The notes beneath the pieces are model-generated. The model saw only the letters and a list, made by a program, of their open reading frames with translations. It did no database searches and was not told where the DNA came from. A program made the position numbers and the translations under genes. A stretch of 64,000 bases of DNA from Bacteroidota bacterium (GTDB lineage: Bacteria > Bacteroidota > Bacteroidia > Bacteroidales > NBLH01), in NCBI GenBank assembly GCA_025361565.1, contig JANYKN010000188.1:1-64000 (forward strand). Direction: 5' to 3'. Shown here piece by piece: positions 43,964-52,631 of the stretch. How positions within the stretch are numbered: the first letter of the stretch is position 1; the number at the start of each line of letters is the position of its first letter.

Positions 43964-44275
43964 TCAACTTTCAATCAATTCTCTTAATCCAAAAAATCCC
44001 GATTTTAGACTCAATACATTTTTCATTTGATATTCAGTGGCTAAAATATTCATTAAAACAAAGCTGTCGGAACCAACCCGACAGCTTAATATTACCGGAA
44101 TATTTTTTTCTAATTCAGAAACCTTACTAAGTAAAATATTTCCTGGTATCCATTTCGATTGAATTTGGAGATCTTTTAAAAGATTTCCATCCGTGATATC
44201 AATCAGTTGAAATTCTTTTCCAATTTCAATCCAGGTTATTAGTTCTTCAGGCAGAATAGTGTTGTTAAATATCAT
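43964..44275 (-). CDS. Rhodanese-like domain protein
   Basis: The 103-residue protein is a single rhodanese domain. ELITWIEIGKEFQLIDITD is the opening strand and helix, and PVILSCRVGSDSFVLMNIL holds the active-site Cys in a CRVGSDS loop, near the CRxGxRS pattern of sulfur carriers. It should hold a persulfide for transfer. Its start overlaps the stop of the MoeB/ThiF-like gene by 4 bp, so the two are translationally coupled and probably work together in sulfur transfer to a ThiS- or MoaD-like protein. Confidence 0.82.
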   Translation of the reverse strand: MIFNNTILPEELITWIEIGKEFQLIDITDGNLLKDLQIQSKWIPGNILLSKVSELEKNIPVILSCRVGSDSFVLMNILATEYQMKNVLSLKSGFFGLRELIES

Positions 44276-45066
44276 TCAGTAGGTTTACAAAATTCTTCAT
44301 AATCAATAAGCTCTTCAACTTCGAAGTTCTCATCATTCCTGGTTATCGTAAATATCTGACTGGTGCAATCCAGTAAATTGAATACAAAAAGTCTTCCGGT
44401 TAGAACTTCGCCCAGTCCAATAATAATTTTGATGACTTCACCGGCCTGCAATGAACCAATAAGGCCAACCATTGCACCAAGAATGCCAACTCTTCCAGAA
44501 TCAAGAATTTTCTCTGAACGTGGAGGATAAGGATACAAACATCGATAACTTGGGCCATTTAAATAGTTAAATACTGAAACCTGACCCTGAAATTTATACA
44601 AAGAAGCATGCACCAATGGTTTTTTGAGCATAATGCAAGCATCGTTTAACAAATAACGGGCAGGCAAGTTGTCGGTGCAATCAACGATAATATCATAATC
44701 CTGAATTATTTTAAGAGCCCGTTCATCCTTAAATAAAATATTGTGTATAATATAGGTTGTGTGCGGATTATAATCAGCAAGTTTTGCACTGGCCACAATG
44801 GCTTTTTGCATACCAATATCTTTTTTTGAATATAATACCTGACGTGGCAAATTATTTTCAGAAATTAAATCATTATCCGCTATACCAATCTTACCAACTC
44901 CGGCGGCAGCCAAATATTGCAACACTGGGGCACCCAAACCACCAGCACCCACCACCAAAACTGATGATTTTTTCAATTTTTCCTGACCTTCAAGGCCAAA
45001 TCCCTCAAGACTAATATGTCGACTATATCGGTTTAGTTCTTGTTTATTTAGAATCGGTTCGTCCAT
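44272..45066 (-). CDS. HesA/MoeB/ThiF family adenylyltransferase
   Basis: About 264 residues from the ATG at 45066; a longer start at 45138 adds a hydrophobic, unlikely 24-residue leader. The E1-like nucleotide motif is VVGAGGLGAPVLQYLAAAGV near residue 35, followed by DNDLISENNLPRQVLY near 63 with the ATP-contacting Arg and Asn. VDCTDNLPARYLLND near 130 is also typical. The CxxC zinc site is incomplete: GPSYRCLYP has Ser where MoeB and ThiF have Cys, and the second CxxC is not clear. It should adenylate the C-terminus of a small sulfur carrier. Its partner rhodanese is encoded in overlap downstream. Confidence 0.87.
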   Translation of the reverse strand: MDEPILNKQELNRYSRHISLEGFGLEGQEKLKKSSVLVVGAGGLGAPVLQYLAAAGVGKIGIADNDLISENNLPRQVLYSKKDIGMQKAIVASAKLADYNPHTTYIIHNILFKDERALKIIQDYDIIVDCTDNLPARYLLNDACIMLKKPLVHASLYKFQGQVSVFNYLNGPSYRCLYPYPPRSEKILDSGRVGILGAMVGLIGSLQAGEVIKIIIGLGEVLTGRLFVFNLLDCTSQIFTITRNDENFEVEELIDYEEFCKPTE

Positions 45067-45206
45067 TTTATTTTTCAAATTATACAAATATAAAAAACAT
45101 GCTCTAAATTCTATTCTATTGGAAAGAAAAAATAGCAAAAGAATAAATAGAGACTTTAAATAAAAAAACTAAATTCATTTTAAATTGTGATAAAAGTCTG
45201 GCATAA

Positions 45207-45629
45207 TTATTCGGAATAATAATGGATTTCTTGTAATTCATCCTTTATCCAGAATTCTTTTTTTGTCAGTCGTAAAATGGTATAAAACTCAACAATGGTA
45301 TCGGAAGAAGCGGTATATTCCAATCTCAGGAGGTTTTTCTGAGGTAATTCCCAATTTCCGTTATACTTTGTTTCTATTTGATTGTAAAGCACAGTTTTTT
45401 CAAATGAACCACCTTTATTAATAGTAAACAGCCAACCTTCAAAATCGGCAGAATGACTGATTCCTGTGGTAAGATTATATGAATATTCCACTTTCCATTG
45501 CCGGGCCATCCTGCTTTTTACTGGTAACAGTGATAATAAAGGTCCATCTTCAAACTTTGTACAAGAAACAGACAGACTTAAAATTATAATCAGAACAAGG
45601 CTTGTCTTTGATAAGTTAAATGCTTTCAT
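45207..45629 (-). CDS. Lipocalin-like lipoprotein, hypothetical
   Basis: The 140-residue protein has a lipoprotein signal (hydrophobic core, then SLSVSC with Cys at about residue 23). The mature part is short and beta-rich, with RQWKVEYSYNLTTG, GWLFTINKGGSFEKT and NGNWELPQKNLLRLEY, which resembles the lipocalin-like or DUF-type small envelope lipoproteins of Bacteroidota. No catalytic residue stands out. It is anchored to a membrane by Cys and faces the periplasm or surface. The gene is single, between the E1-like gene and the divergent DUF1848 gene. Confidence 0.68.
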   Translation of the reverse strand: MKAFNLSKTSLVLIIILSLSVSCTKFEDGPLLSLLPVKSRMARQWKVEYSYNLTTGISHSADFEGWLFTINKGGSFEKTVLYNQIETKYNGNWELPQKNLLRLEYTASSDTIVEFYTILRLTKKEFWIKDELQEIHYYSE

Positions 45630-45729
45630 AAATTATTATTCATGAACAAAATTAGGAATAATTTAGATAGAGACACTCAAAATAAAACGGATCTCTTATC
45701 TTTAATTTTATTTTTAACTTCAATTTTAA

Positions 45730-46674
45730 ATGACAATTTGGCCAAAAGACGACTTGTTAATTAACGGACAAATAATAGAAGCAATTGCTCCAATAATTAT
45801 TTCAGCAAGCAGGTCAACAGATATTCCAGCTTTTTATACAAAATATTTTATTGATCAATTAAAAAAAGGTTTCCTCATTTGGACAAATCCATTTAATGGA
45901 ATTAAAATACCAATTTCATTAAAACAAGTTAAATTAATTGTTTTCTGGAGTAAAAATCCTGCCCCGCTAATTCCTTACCTTCATAAAATTGATGAAATAG
46001 GCATCGATTATTATTTCAATTACACTATTAACGACTATGAAAATGAAGGATTTGAAAAAAACCTACCTTCTTTAGAAAAAAGAATCGATACATTTATTGA
46101 ATTATCAGAAAAAATTGGAAAAGAAAAGATAATATGGCGATTTGACCCTGTTGTTTTATTAAAAAATCAGACTCAAAAAATAATAATCGATAAAATAGTT
46201 TCATTAGCAGAAAAGCTTCATCCGTTTACAGATAAGCTAGTATTTTCGTTCGTAGATTGTCATTATAAAAAGGTTCTGGAAAGAATAAAAAAAGCGGAAA
46301 TTCAAATTCAGGAATTGGATAATGATGACAAAGTAAGTTTTGCTATCAAACTAAGCAGCAGCCTCAAAGCATTCAACTTTCAAATTTGTACTTGTGCAGA
46401 ATCTCTTGATCTAAACCTGCATGGCATTAATCATAACAAATGCATTGATGATGAGTTAATTGTGAAATTATTTCCAAAAAATAAATCACTCATTGATTTT
46501 ATCCAATTTTTAAAAGCAAAAAATAATCTAAAAGATAAAGGCCAGCGCAAAAACTGTGGTTGTATACCTAGCAAAGACATTGGCAAATATAATACATGCC
46601 TTTATAATTGTATCTATTGTTATGCCAAACAATCTCAAAACACTAAAATCACGGTCAAAAACATATTTGAGTGA
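45730..46674 (+). CDS. DUF1848 family protein
   Basis: The 314-residue protein matches the DUF1848 family. ISASRSTDIPAFYTKYFIDQ near residue 25 is the conserved N-terminal block, FWSKNPAPL near 78 and WRFDPVVLL near 138 are further blocks, and the C-terminus has CGCIPSKDIGKYNTCLYNC, followed by IYCYA, a cluster of cysteines likely to hold an Fe-S cluster. The fold is thought to be related to radical-SAM TIM barrels, but the reaction is not known. It is a single gene ended by a shared terminator at 46686. Confidence 0.85.
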   Translation: MTIWPKDDLLINGQIIEAIAPIIISASRSTDIPAFYTKYFIDQLKKGFLIWTNPFNGIKIPISLKQVKLIVFWSKNPAPLIPYLHKIDEIGIDYYFNYTINDYENEGFEKNLPSLEKRIDTFIELSEKIGKEKIIWRFDPVVLLKNQTQKIIIDKIVSLAEKLHPFTDKLVFSFVDCHYKKVLERIKKAEIQIQELDNDDKVSFAIKLSSSLKAFNFQICTCAESLDLNLHGINHNKCIDDELIVKLFPKNKSLIDFIQFLKAKNNLKDKGQRKNCGCIPSKDIGKYNTCLYNCIYCYAKQSQNTKITVKNIFE

Positions 46675-46685
46675 TAATCAATAAA

Positions 46686-46717
46686 AAGAGTGCGAATAAT
46701 ATTAAATCCGCACTCTT
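46686..46717. terminator. Bidirectional terminator between DUF1848 and frr genes
   Basis: AAGAGTGCG (46686-46694) and CGCACTCTT (46709-46717) form a perfect 9-bp stem around a 14-base loop, with A/T runs on both sides. It lies between two convergent genes, so it can end both. Confidence 0.75.
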
Positions 46718-46743
46718 ATAAATATATTTACTTTAGGAAAAAA

Positions 46744-47307
46744 CTAAATAGTCATTATGTCTTTCTCTTTAACTGCAACTAATTCATCTACTTTAGAATA
46801 GAATTTATCGGTGAGCTTTTGAACTTTTTCTTCGGCGGTTTTCTCCATGTCTTCAGACAAGCCATCTTTCTTCATTTTTTTTAGCTCCTCCATGGTTTCC
46901 CGGCGACTGCTTCTAATGCTAATTTTGCATTCTTCACCTTCGTGCCTTGCTTGTTTAACAAACGTAGCCCTTCTATCTTCAGTAAGCATTGGGATATTTA
47001 TCCTGATTAATTCTCCATTGTTATCTGGATTAAAGCCAAGGTTGGCGGCCATAATCGCTTTCTCTATTGGAATAATCATATTTTTCTCCCAAGGTTGTAT
47101 CACAATTGTTCTGGCATCTGAAGTTCCAACATTTGCTACCTGAATAAGTGGAGTATTTACACCATAATAATCCACAAATACACCACTAACCATGCTTGGG
47201 TTGGCTTTACCTGCCCGTATTTTTACCATTGCTTTTTCAAGATGTAAAATTGCCTGTTGCATTTTCTCTTTTGCTACATCAAGAATAAATTCAACTTCCT
47301 CGTCCAT
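46744..47307 (-). CDS. frr: Ribosome recycling factor
   Basis: The 187-residue protein frees ribosomes from mRNA after termination, with EF-G. It matches RRF throughout: HLEKAMVKIRAGKANPSMVSG near residue 22, VDYYGVNTPLIQVANV near 45, IVIQPWEKNMI near 69, INIPMLTEDRRATFVKQARH near 103, and the long C-terminal helix with EKVQKLTDKFYSKVDELVAVKEKDIM. Length is normal. It usually follows pyrH, which is not seen here. CAAATATA at 47347-47354 reads TATATTTG on the minus strand, a consensus -7 element for it. Confidence 0.96.
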   Translation of the reverse strand: MDEEVEFILDVAKEKMQQAILHLEKAMVKIRAGKANPSMVSGVFVDYYGVNTPLIQVANVGTSDARTIVIQPWEKNMIIPIEKAIMAANLGFNPDNNGELIRINIPMLTEDRRATFVKQARHEGEECKISIRSSRRETMEELKKMKKDGLSEDMEKTAEEKVQKLTDKFYSKVDELVAVKEKDIMTI

Positions 47308-47769
47308 AAGTATTTAATTGATAGAATTTGTTTGGTTTTATGCAAACAAATATATAAAAAAAAAGCCAATCCAAAATGAAATGCAATCAGACACGGATAT
47401 TTAAGTATAAAATTAAATACCATATTTGGGATTTACTGATTATGATGTTCAATAATTGTATATTGATGCACCAGTGACAGAATGCTTCAATTTAAGATAC
47501 TCAAATAATTGTCTAAAAACAGTTCTATTAAATTCATTTGCATCAGGTTAATGGATAAAATTGGAGTAAAAAAATGAATTGATTATATAGTTTAAAAATA
47601 TTTTTACTAAATTTATAGGATCAGATCGTAATATTGAAATTATAAGTTAATTTTGAAATAATTGGTCTAAATACATGATTTTTATGCTAATTTTAGATTT
47701 GATTGCTTTGTTATAGATTTGTTTTTTATTTTTGCCCCCAATATTAAATAAAAACTCAAAGATTAAATT
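47308..47769. other. Divergent promoter region between frr and efp
   Basis: About 460 bp of AT-rich sequence. TATATTTG on the minus strand (47354-47347) serves frr; TATTTTTG at 47727-47734 serves efp. The middle has no coding frame or RNA gene that I recognise. Confidence 0.5.
47727..47734 (+). promoter_or_regulatory. Promoter -7 element of efp
   Basis: TATTTTTG matches the Bacteroidota TAnnTTTG consensus and is preceded 21 bases earlier by ATTG (47702-47705), a fair -33 element. It lies 36 bp before the efp start codon. Confidence 0.55.
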
Positions 47770-48336
47770 ATGGCAACTACTGCTGATATTAAGAACGGAT
47801 TATGCCTTGAATTCAATAATGATTTATACACTATTGTTCAGTTTCAACACGTTAAACCTGGCAAAGGACCTGCCTTTGTAAGGACTAAATTAAAAAACCT
47901 TAAAACAGGCAAGGTAATAGACAACACTTTTAATGCCGGTGTTAGGCTAAATGTGGCAAGAATTGAGCGCAGACCCTATCAATTTTTATATAAAGATGAT
48001 ATGGGTTTTAATTTTATGAATCTTGAAAATTTTGAACAAGTATCAATCGATAAAGAGATAATTGATAATCCACAATTATTAAAAGAAGGACAATCTGTTG
48101 AAATTGTTTTCCATGCAGATACTGAAACACCGCTAACTGCTGAATTGCCTCCATTTGTTATCATGGAAGTAATTTATACAGAACCAGGTTTAAAAGGCGA
48201 CACTGCCTCATCATCAGCATTGAAGCATGCAAAAATTGAAACCGGAGCTGAAATTAATGTTCCTCTATTTATAAATACAGGCGATAAAATTAAAATTGAC
48301 ACCAGGGATAATTCATATTCTGAAAGGGTTAAATAG
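47770..48336 (+). CDS. efp: Elongation factor P
   Basis: The 188-residue factor relieves ribosome stalling at proline runs. [20 protein letters not shown] near residue 23 contains the tip loop with Lys32, the position modified in other bacteria. [20 protein letters not shown] near 75 and [19 protein letters not shown] at the end are diagnostic, and the three-domain length is normal. No epmA/epmB modification gene is in the window. It is followed by a terminator hairpin at 48339-48367. Confidence 0.96.
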   Translation: MATTADIKNGLCLEFNNDLYTIVQFQHVKPGKGPAFVRTKLKNLKTGKVIDNTFNAGVRLNVARIERRPYQFLYKDDMGFNFMNLENFEQVSIDKEIIDNPQLLKEGQSVEIVFHADTETPLTAELPPFVIMEVIYTEPGLKGDTASSSALKHAKIETGAEINVPLFINTGDKIKIDTRDNSYSERVK

Positions 48337-48338
48337 AC

Positions 48339-48367
48339 AAAGATTTGGGCACTTTGCCCTTATCTTT
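48339..48367 (+). terminator. Terminator hairpin after efp
   Basis: AAAGAT-TT-GGGC (48339-48350) pairs with GCCC-TT-ATCTTT (48356-48367) around ACTTT, followed by an A/T-rich tail. It lies 2 bp after the efp stop and 16 bp before the next start codon, so it separates efp from the phosphatase or acts as a partial attenuator. Confidence 0.7.
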
Positions 48368-48383
48368 ATTTTATAATTTTACC

Positions 48384-49622
48384 ATGACACCAAACCTTTC
48401 GCTAAGCCGCTTAGAATTTTGCAATTTCAAGCTCAGAACTTTGCTTGATTTTACGCTTGCTATTAACCAAAACTTATCTACTGACGAATTACTTAAAAAA
48501 TATGAGAAGCTGCTCCGATGGAAATTAAACATTGGAAAAGTATTAATATTTGCCAATAACCAAGGATGGAAATGTATTTTAGTTTCCGGAATTTCAGGAG
48601 AGCATCACTATACCATTGATGTTGAAAGAGATTTGATGCAATATTCCGATATAACATCAACTGCTGAATACGGAAACCCTTCAATTAAAGATTTTGACAT
48701 TGTATTACCTATTATTCATAATAACAGGCCATTAGCCTACGTACTGGTTGGTGATATTGACGAAGAACACGATGGAATAAGTCCTACCATTAAGCACATG
48801 CAATTTGTTCAAACACTTACAAATATTGTAATCGTAGCTATCGAAAACAAAAGACTTTTCAGAGATAACCTGGAAAAAGAAAGAATCCATAAAGAAATGG
48901 AACTTGCCACTGAAATGCAAAATATGCTGGTGCCCGATTTAAGCAAATTCCCAAAACGAAAAGAACTTGATGTTGAAGGATTTTATCTTCCTCATTACGA
49001 GGTAGGTGGAGATTATTACGATGTTTTTGAATTGAACAGCCACGAAATAGGTTTTTGTATCGCAGATGTTTCGGGCAAAGGTATATCTGCCGCTTTATTG
49101 ATGTCGAACTTTCAAGCAAATCTGAGAGCACTTTTTGTTTCATCAATACACCTTACCGACGTTGTTACTATTTTAAATGAAAGGGTAATAAGCAGTGTAA
49201 AAGGAGAGAAATTTATCACTCTTTTTATTGCCAGGCTTGATCTTGAAAACAATGAGTTACGGTATATCAATGCTGGACATAATCCACCAATTTACTACGA
49301 TAAAAAAAAGAAACAAATCCAATATTTAAAAGAAGGATGCATTGGCATTGGAATGATGGATGATATTGAAACATTGGAAGAAGGATATTTGACACTCGAA
49401 AATGATTCAAAACTACTTTGTTATACAGATGGCCTTATTGAATTAGACATCAAAAACAAAGTCAGTTTAAGACTCAAAACTGTTGAAAATGCTTTTTGCA
49501 ACAATAAGAACATCAAAGATTCCATTAAAGATATGCTTGAAAAAATGAACATAAAAAAATCGAATCCCTACATTTTTGATGATATAACGTTGCTGGGACT
49601 CGATTTTTGGTTAGAAAAATAG
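48384..49622 (+). CDS. SpoIIE/RsbU-type PP2C phosphatase with GAF-like sensor region
   Basis: About 412 residues from the ATG at 48384 (an earlier TTG lies in the terminator and is less likely). Residues 10-170 look like a GAF-type sensor. A short coiled link (EMELATEMQNMLVPDL) leads to the PP2C domain: VGGDYYDVFEL with the metal-binding Asp, FCIADVSGKGISAAL near 235, LRYINAGHNPPIYY near 295, and LCYTDGLIEL near 350. It should remove phosphate from an anti-sigma-antagonist-type protein or another Ser/Thr phosphoprotein. No partner gene is adjacent. Confidence 0.88.
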   Translation: MTPNLSLSRLEFCNFKLRTLLDFTLAINQNLSTDELLKKYEKLLRWKLNIGKVLIFANNQGWKCILVSGISGEHHYTIDVERDLMQYSDITSTAEYGNPSIKDFDIVLPIIHNNRPLAYVLVGDIDEEHDGISPTIKHMQFVQTLTNIVIVAIENKRLFRDNLEKERIHKEMELATEMQNMLVPDLSKFPKRKELDVEGFYLPHYEVGGDYYDVFELNSHEIGFCIADVSGKGISAALLMSNFQANLRALFVSSIHLTDVVTILNERVISSVKGEKFITLFIARLDLENNELRYINAGHNPPIYYDKKKKQIQYLKEGCIGIGMMDDIETLEEGYLTLENDSKLLCYTDGLIELDIKNKVSLRLKTVENAFCNNKNIKDSIKDMLEKMNIKKSNPYIFDDITLLGLDFWLEK

Positions 49623-49636
49623 TATTTTTCAAAACA

Positions 49637-50362
49637 CTAATCAATATGTTTTATTGAGCCTGAACCTGCTACTTCACCATCAATGGTTGCATTACCTTTA
49701 TAATAAACATCACCACTACCGGCTACATTCGCTTCAATAGTTTCAAGCCCATTTACCCAACAATTGCCTGAACCACTAATAGATACTTCAACTTTTTTAA
49801 CCGGTAAGTCTTGTGCCTTAATATTTCCCGATCCACTTATGGAAGCATCCATTTGATTTGCTGGATTTGTTCCACTTAATATAATATCAGCAGAACCGGA
49901 AATTGAAGAACTGATACTTTCTGCTTTCAAATCATGTAAATTTATATTACCACTTCCGCTAATTGCCAAATCGATTTTTGATGTTGAAATACTACTTTCG
50001 GCATTTATATCTCCTGAACCAGAAATATTGATACCATTCACATCAACCATGGTTATGTATATTTTAATTTTTTCGGTGTTAGAAACAAACATTTTGCTCC
50101 ATTCAATAGTAAGGGATTTGCCTTTTACGTTAGTTTCAATAAGTTTAAGCAACCTATCACTAGCCTGAATTTCAACTTTTTGCACTGGACCTTGCTTTAA
50201 AAAAACTTCAGCGTTTATGGCAAGATTAAGTTCATTAAAAGCCGGAAGGTTCCGCTCCTGCCCTTGCTGTAAAATACCAGAAGAGGCTTGTGTTTCACAG
50301 TTTATCCCTATCAATATTGCAAAACTAAGTGCAACAATTTTAACAATCCCGATTTTTTTCAT
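49637..50362 (-). CDS. Head-GIN domain-containing exported protein (DUF2807)
   Basis: The 241-residue protein has a signal peptide (MKKIGIVKIVALSFAILIGI) and then a beta-strand-rich DUF2807 region. The repeating word is SGSGDI / SGSGNI / AGSGSI, with turns roughly every 20 residues from about 115 to the end, which suggests a right-handed beta-solenoid. INISGSGDINAESS and VAGSGDVYYKG show the pattern. It is probably periplasmic or surface-bound. The role of the family is not known. The gene is single and convergent with the phosphatase gene. Confidence 0.85.
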   Translation of the reverse strand: MKKIGIVKIVALSFAILIGINCETQASSGILQQGQERNLPAFNELNLAINAEVFLKQGPVQKVEIQASDRLLKLIETNVKGKSLTIEWSKMFVSNTEKIKIYITMVDVNGINISGSGDINAESSISTSKIDLAISGSGNINLHDLKAESISSSISGSADIILSGTNPANQMDASISGSGNIKAQDLPVKKVEVSISGSGNCWVNGLETIEANVAGSGDVYYKGNATIDGEVAGSGSIKHID

Positions 50363-50635
50363 TTTATATCATTTTAAATATTGAATTTAGATAAAAGACG
50401 CTTATTAAAATTAATTGCTGCATTGTGTTTAAAAGAATTTAAAATATAGCGATTTGATTAGCTCTTCGCCTTTGAACAAAAAATAAGTTTTTAAATAAAA
50501 TAAACCTGCAAGTTCAACTTTATAAATATTAAGGAACTGCTAATTCCACTAAAATCTATAAAGATGAGCACCGCAGGTTTACACGATAAAAATATTTTTA
50601 AAATGCAGTGGTTATTGTAGAAATGTATTCAAAAT

Positions 50636-51214
50636 TTATTCTTCCAATTCCTGTAAATTTTCTTTATCAATTACACCACCAAACTCATCAGAATAGACAA
50701 AACTTCCTTCTTCTAATTCATCGGCATAATCATTCATCCATTCTTCCAACGAATCTGCAATCAATTCCCTTTCTGCTGAATCGTGCCAAATACGTATAAT
50801 CTGGCCTTTTTTACCACCTTCATCAGGACTAAGATCTAAACAATAATGATTTCCGCTACCATCGTATGTAATTGGTATCCAAAAAGGGTTCCACCAATCC
50901 TCGCGAACTCCTTTATCAGCATCTGAAACAGAATCATCAAAAACACCCTTGTCGTCAAGCTCTTTCCAGACTTCCCATTCTTCCATTATCCGTTTAATAC
51001 ACAAAAGTTCTTCGCCATCAATTAAACCTTCGCTCATTGGAGATTGGCCATTATGAATCCGATAAAATGTCTTAAAATTTTCCGGAAGCTTTTTGTTGAT
51101 TAAATCTTCAAGTTCTTCAAAGTCTTCATCAGAAGCTGCTTCATTAAGACTTTCATAAACTGGGGCTGCATGAGTTTTTAGCCAATTTTCAATCTTTGTC
51201 CATGTTTCTTTCAT
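50636..51214 (-). CDS. SMI1/KNR4 family protein
   Basis: The 192-residue protein is an SMI1/KNR4 (SUKH) domain: EDLINKKLPENFKTFYRIHN near residue 38, PFWIPITYDGSGNHYCLDLS near 108, and RELIADSLEEWMNDYADELE near 148 match the family. Members often act as immunity proteins against polymorphic toxins, but also occur alone. No toxin gene is adjacent, so it may be an orphan immunity protein or a housekeeping relative. Very acidic (many Glu and Asp), cytoplasmic, no signal peptide. Confidence 0.85.
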   Translation of the reverse strand: MKETWTKIENWLKTHAAPVYESLNEAASDEDFEELEDLINKKLPENFKTFYRIHNGQSPMSEGLIDGEELLCIKRIMEEWEVWKELDDKGVFDDSVSDADKGVREDWWNPFWIPITYDGSGNHYCLDLSPDEGGKKGQIIRIWHDSAERELIADSLEEWMNDYADELEEGSFVYSDEFGGVIDKENLQELEE

Positions 51215-51390
51215 TTCAAATTTTCATTAAAATTTAAGGATTTAATTAGAATTTAGTAATAAATATTTAGAGATAATTGAATTGTACATAATAAAATTGC
51301 ATTCCGTAATATTTTATGAATTTGAAATCATAACCGTTTAACAAATTGATATACCAATTAATCAAATTTTTATGTTTGGATTTTTTACCG

Positions 51391-51624
51391 CTAAACATAA
51401 CTTGTAAAGCATTTCTTATTGGAGGAAACATCAACTTCAGACGGAAATATTGTTGTAGATATAATTATTAGGTCTTCCACGAAGAAATCAACTATAAAAT
51501 TACCCAATATCGAAGGATATTTGGCAATACAATGCAAAAAGGCATCAATTGCAGTTTTATTTGACTCTTTTTTAAGAATTTCAACCAGGTTAAATTCTTT
51601 GGGGTCAAAGGTTTTAATTTTCAT
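51391..51624 (-). CDS. Small hypothetical protein, 77 aa
   Basis: A 77-residue frame starting MKIKTFDPKEFNLVEILKKE with no motif I recognise. The reverse frame of similar length (51419-51631 on the plus strand) is less likely because this one begins with an A-rich, well-spaced start. Both are possible shadows, so confidence is low. It stands between the SMI1/KNR4 and KptA genes. Confidence 0.4.
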   Translation of the reverse strand: MKIKTFDPKEFNLVEILKKESNKTAIDAFLHCIAKYPSILGNFIVDFFVEDLIIISTTIFPSEVDVSSNKKCFTSYV

Positions 51625-51849
51625 TAATTAATAGATAAAGGTTTTCTCCTTAAAACCAAATTAGATCATTTTTAATTATGAGATGCAAATTAATAATTTT
51701 TTTTATTAATAAAATTAGTTCTATTAAGAAAATTTACAAAATATTATTTACAACTTTGATATTCTGATACTTGAAAATTAAGGTTTTTCAAACTTTATGC
51801 CAGAAATAGGATGATCAAGTAATCTGTAAACAAGCTATATCTCTCAATT

Positions 51850-52419
51850 ATGGATAAAAATACAGAAACGAAGCTCAGCAAATATATCAGTCTTCTTTTG
51901 CGTCACAAACCAGAAACAATTGGATTAAACTTAGACGAAAATGGTTGGGCAAACTCTGACGAAATGATTGAAAAAAGTGCTAAAAATGGTATTAATTTTA
52001 GCAAAGAAGACTTAGTGCTCATTGTCAAAAATTGCAAGAAACAGCGCTTTACATTTAACCAAGATGAAACCAAAATAAGAGCAAACCAAGGTCATTCCAT
52101 ACCAGTTAATTTAGAATTAAAAGACTTGAAACCACCAGATACACTTTATCATGGAACTGCAGAACAAAATTTAGAATCCATTTTTAAAAATGGAATAGAT
52201 AAACGCAAGCGAAACCATGTACATTTATCAAATAATATTGAAACCGCCACAAAAGTAGGCTTGAGACATGGAAAAGTTATTGTTCTCAAAATCAATACAA
52301 AACAGATGTTTTGCGATGGTTGTCACTTTTATCTTTCAAAAAATAATGTATGGCTATGTGATTTTATTGATGTGAAATATATTTCCATTTTCATGAACGA
52401 TGGAAGAAATAATCATTGA
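51850..52419 (+). CDS. kptA: RNA 2'-phosphotransferase, Tpt1/KptA family
   Basis: The 189-residue enzyme moves a 2'-phosphate from RNA to NAD. The N-terminal winged-helix block is KLSKYISLLLRHKPETIGL near residue 8 and GWANSDEMI near 33. The ADP-ribose-forming part has IRANQGHSIPVNLEL near 76, TLYHGTAEQN near 97, HVHLSNNIETATKVGLRHGK near 122 and the end YLSKNNVWLCDFI. The catalytic Arg-His-Arg-type residues are in place. Bacterial members lack tRNA-splicing substrates, so the natural target is unclear. A single gene, followed by a MITE-like element. Confidence 0.9.
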   Translation: MDKNTETKLSKYISLLLRHKPETIGLNLDENGWANSDEMIEKSAKNGINFSKEDLVLIVKNCKKQRFTFNQDETKIRANQGHSIPVNLELKDLKPPDTLYHGTAEQNLESIFKNGIDKRKRNHVHLSNNIETATKVGLRHGKVIVLKINTKQMFCDGCHFYLSKNNVWLCDFIDVKYISIFMNDGRNNH

Positions 52420-52444
52420 TTTTAATCTAATTTTCAATTTAAAA

Positions 52445-52619
52445 AATGAGGCTGTCTAAAAAGTCCTAAAAGTGATGGACATTGAGCTTGTCGAAATGCG
52501 ATGTACTGAGTTTATCGAAGTATCTAAGTTATTGATTATCAATAATCATTTCGACAGTGCTTCGACTAGGCTCAGCAAACAGCTCAACGTCCAGAAAACA
52601 CTTTTTAGACAGCCTCATT
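52445..52619. mobile_element. MITE-like element with 20-bp perfect terminal inverted repeats
   Basis: AATGAGGCTGTCTAAAAAGT (52445-52464) and its exact inverse complement (52600-52619) bound a 175-bp stretch with no gene. Inside, GGACATTGAGCT pairs with AGCTCAACGTCC, and TGTCGAAATG with CATTTCGACA, so nearly the whole element can fold as one imperfect hairpin. GTGCTTCGACTAGGCTCAGC inside resembles a fragment at about 42190. It is probably a non-autonomous element, moved by a transposase not in this window. Confidence 0.75.
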
Positions 52620-52631
52620 GAAAGTTAATTA

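Noticed and set aside
50502-50580. AAACCTGC...GCAGGTTT inverted repeat as a structured RNA
   Set aside because: Only 8-bp arms with a 63-base loop and no internal structure strong enough to call; could be chance.
51419-51631. Plus-strand 70-aa frame opposite the small hypothetical gene at 51391
   Set aside because: Only one of the two overlapping frames is likely real and the minus-strand one has the better start context.
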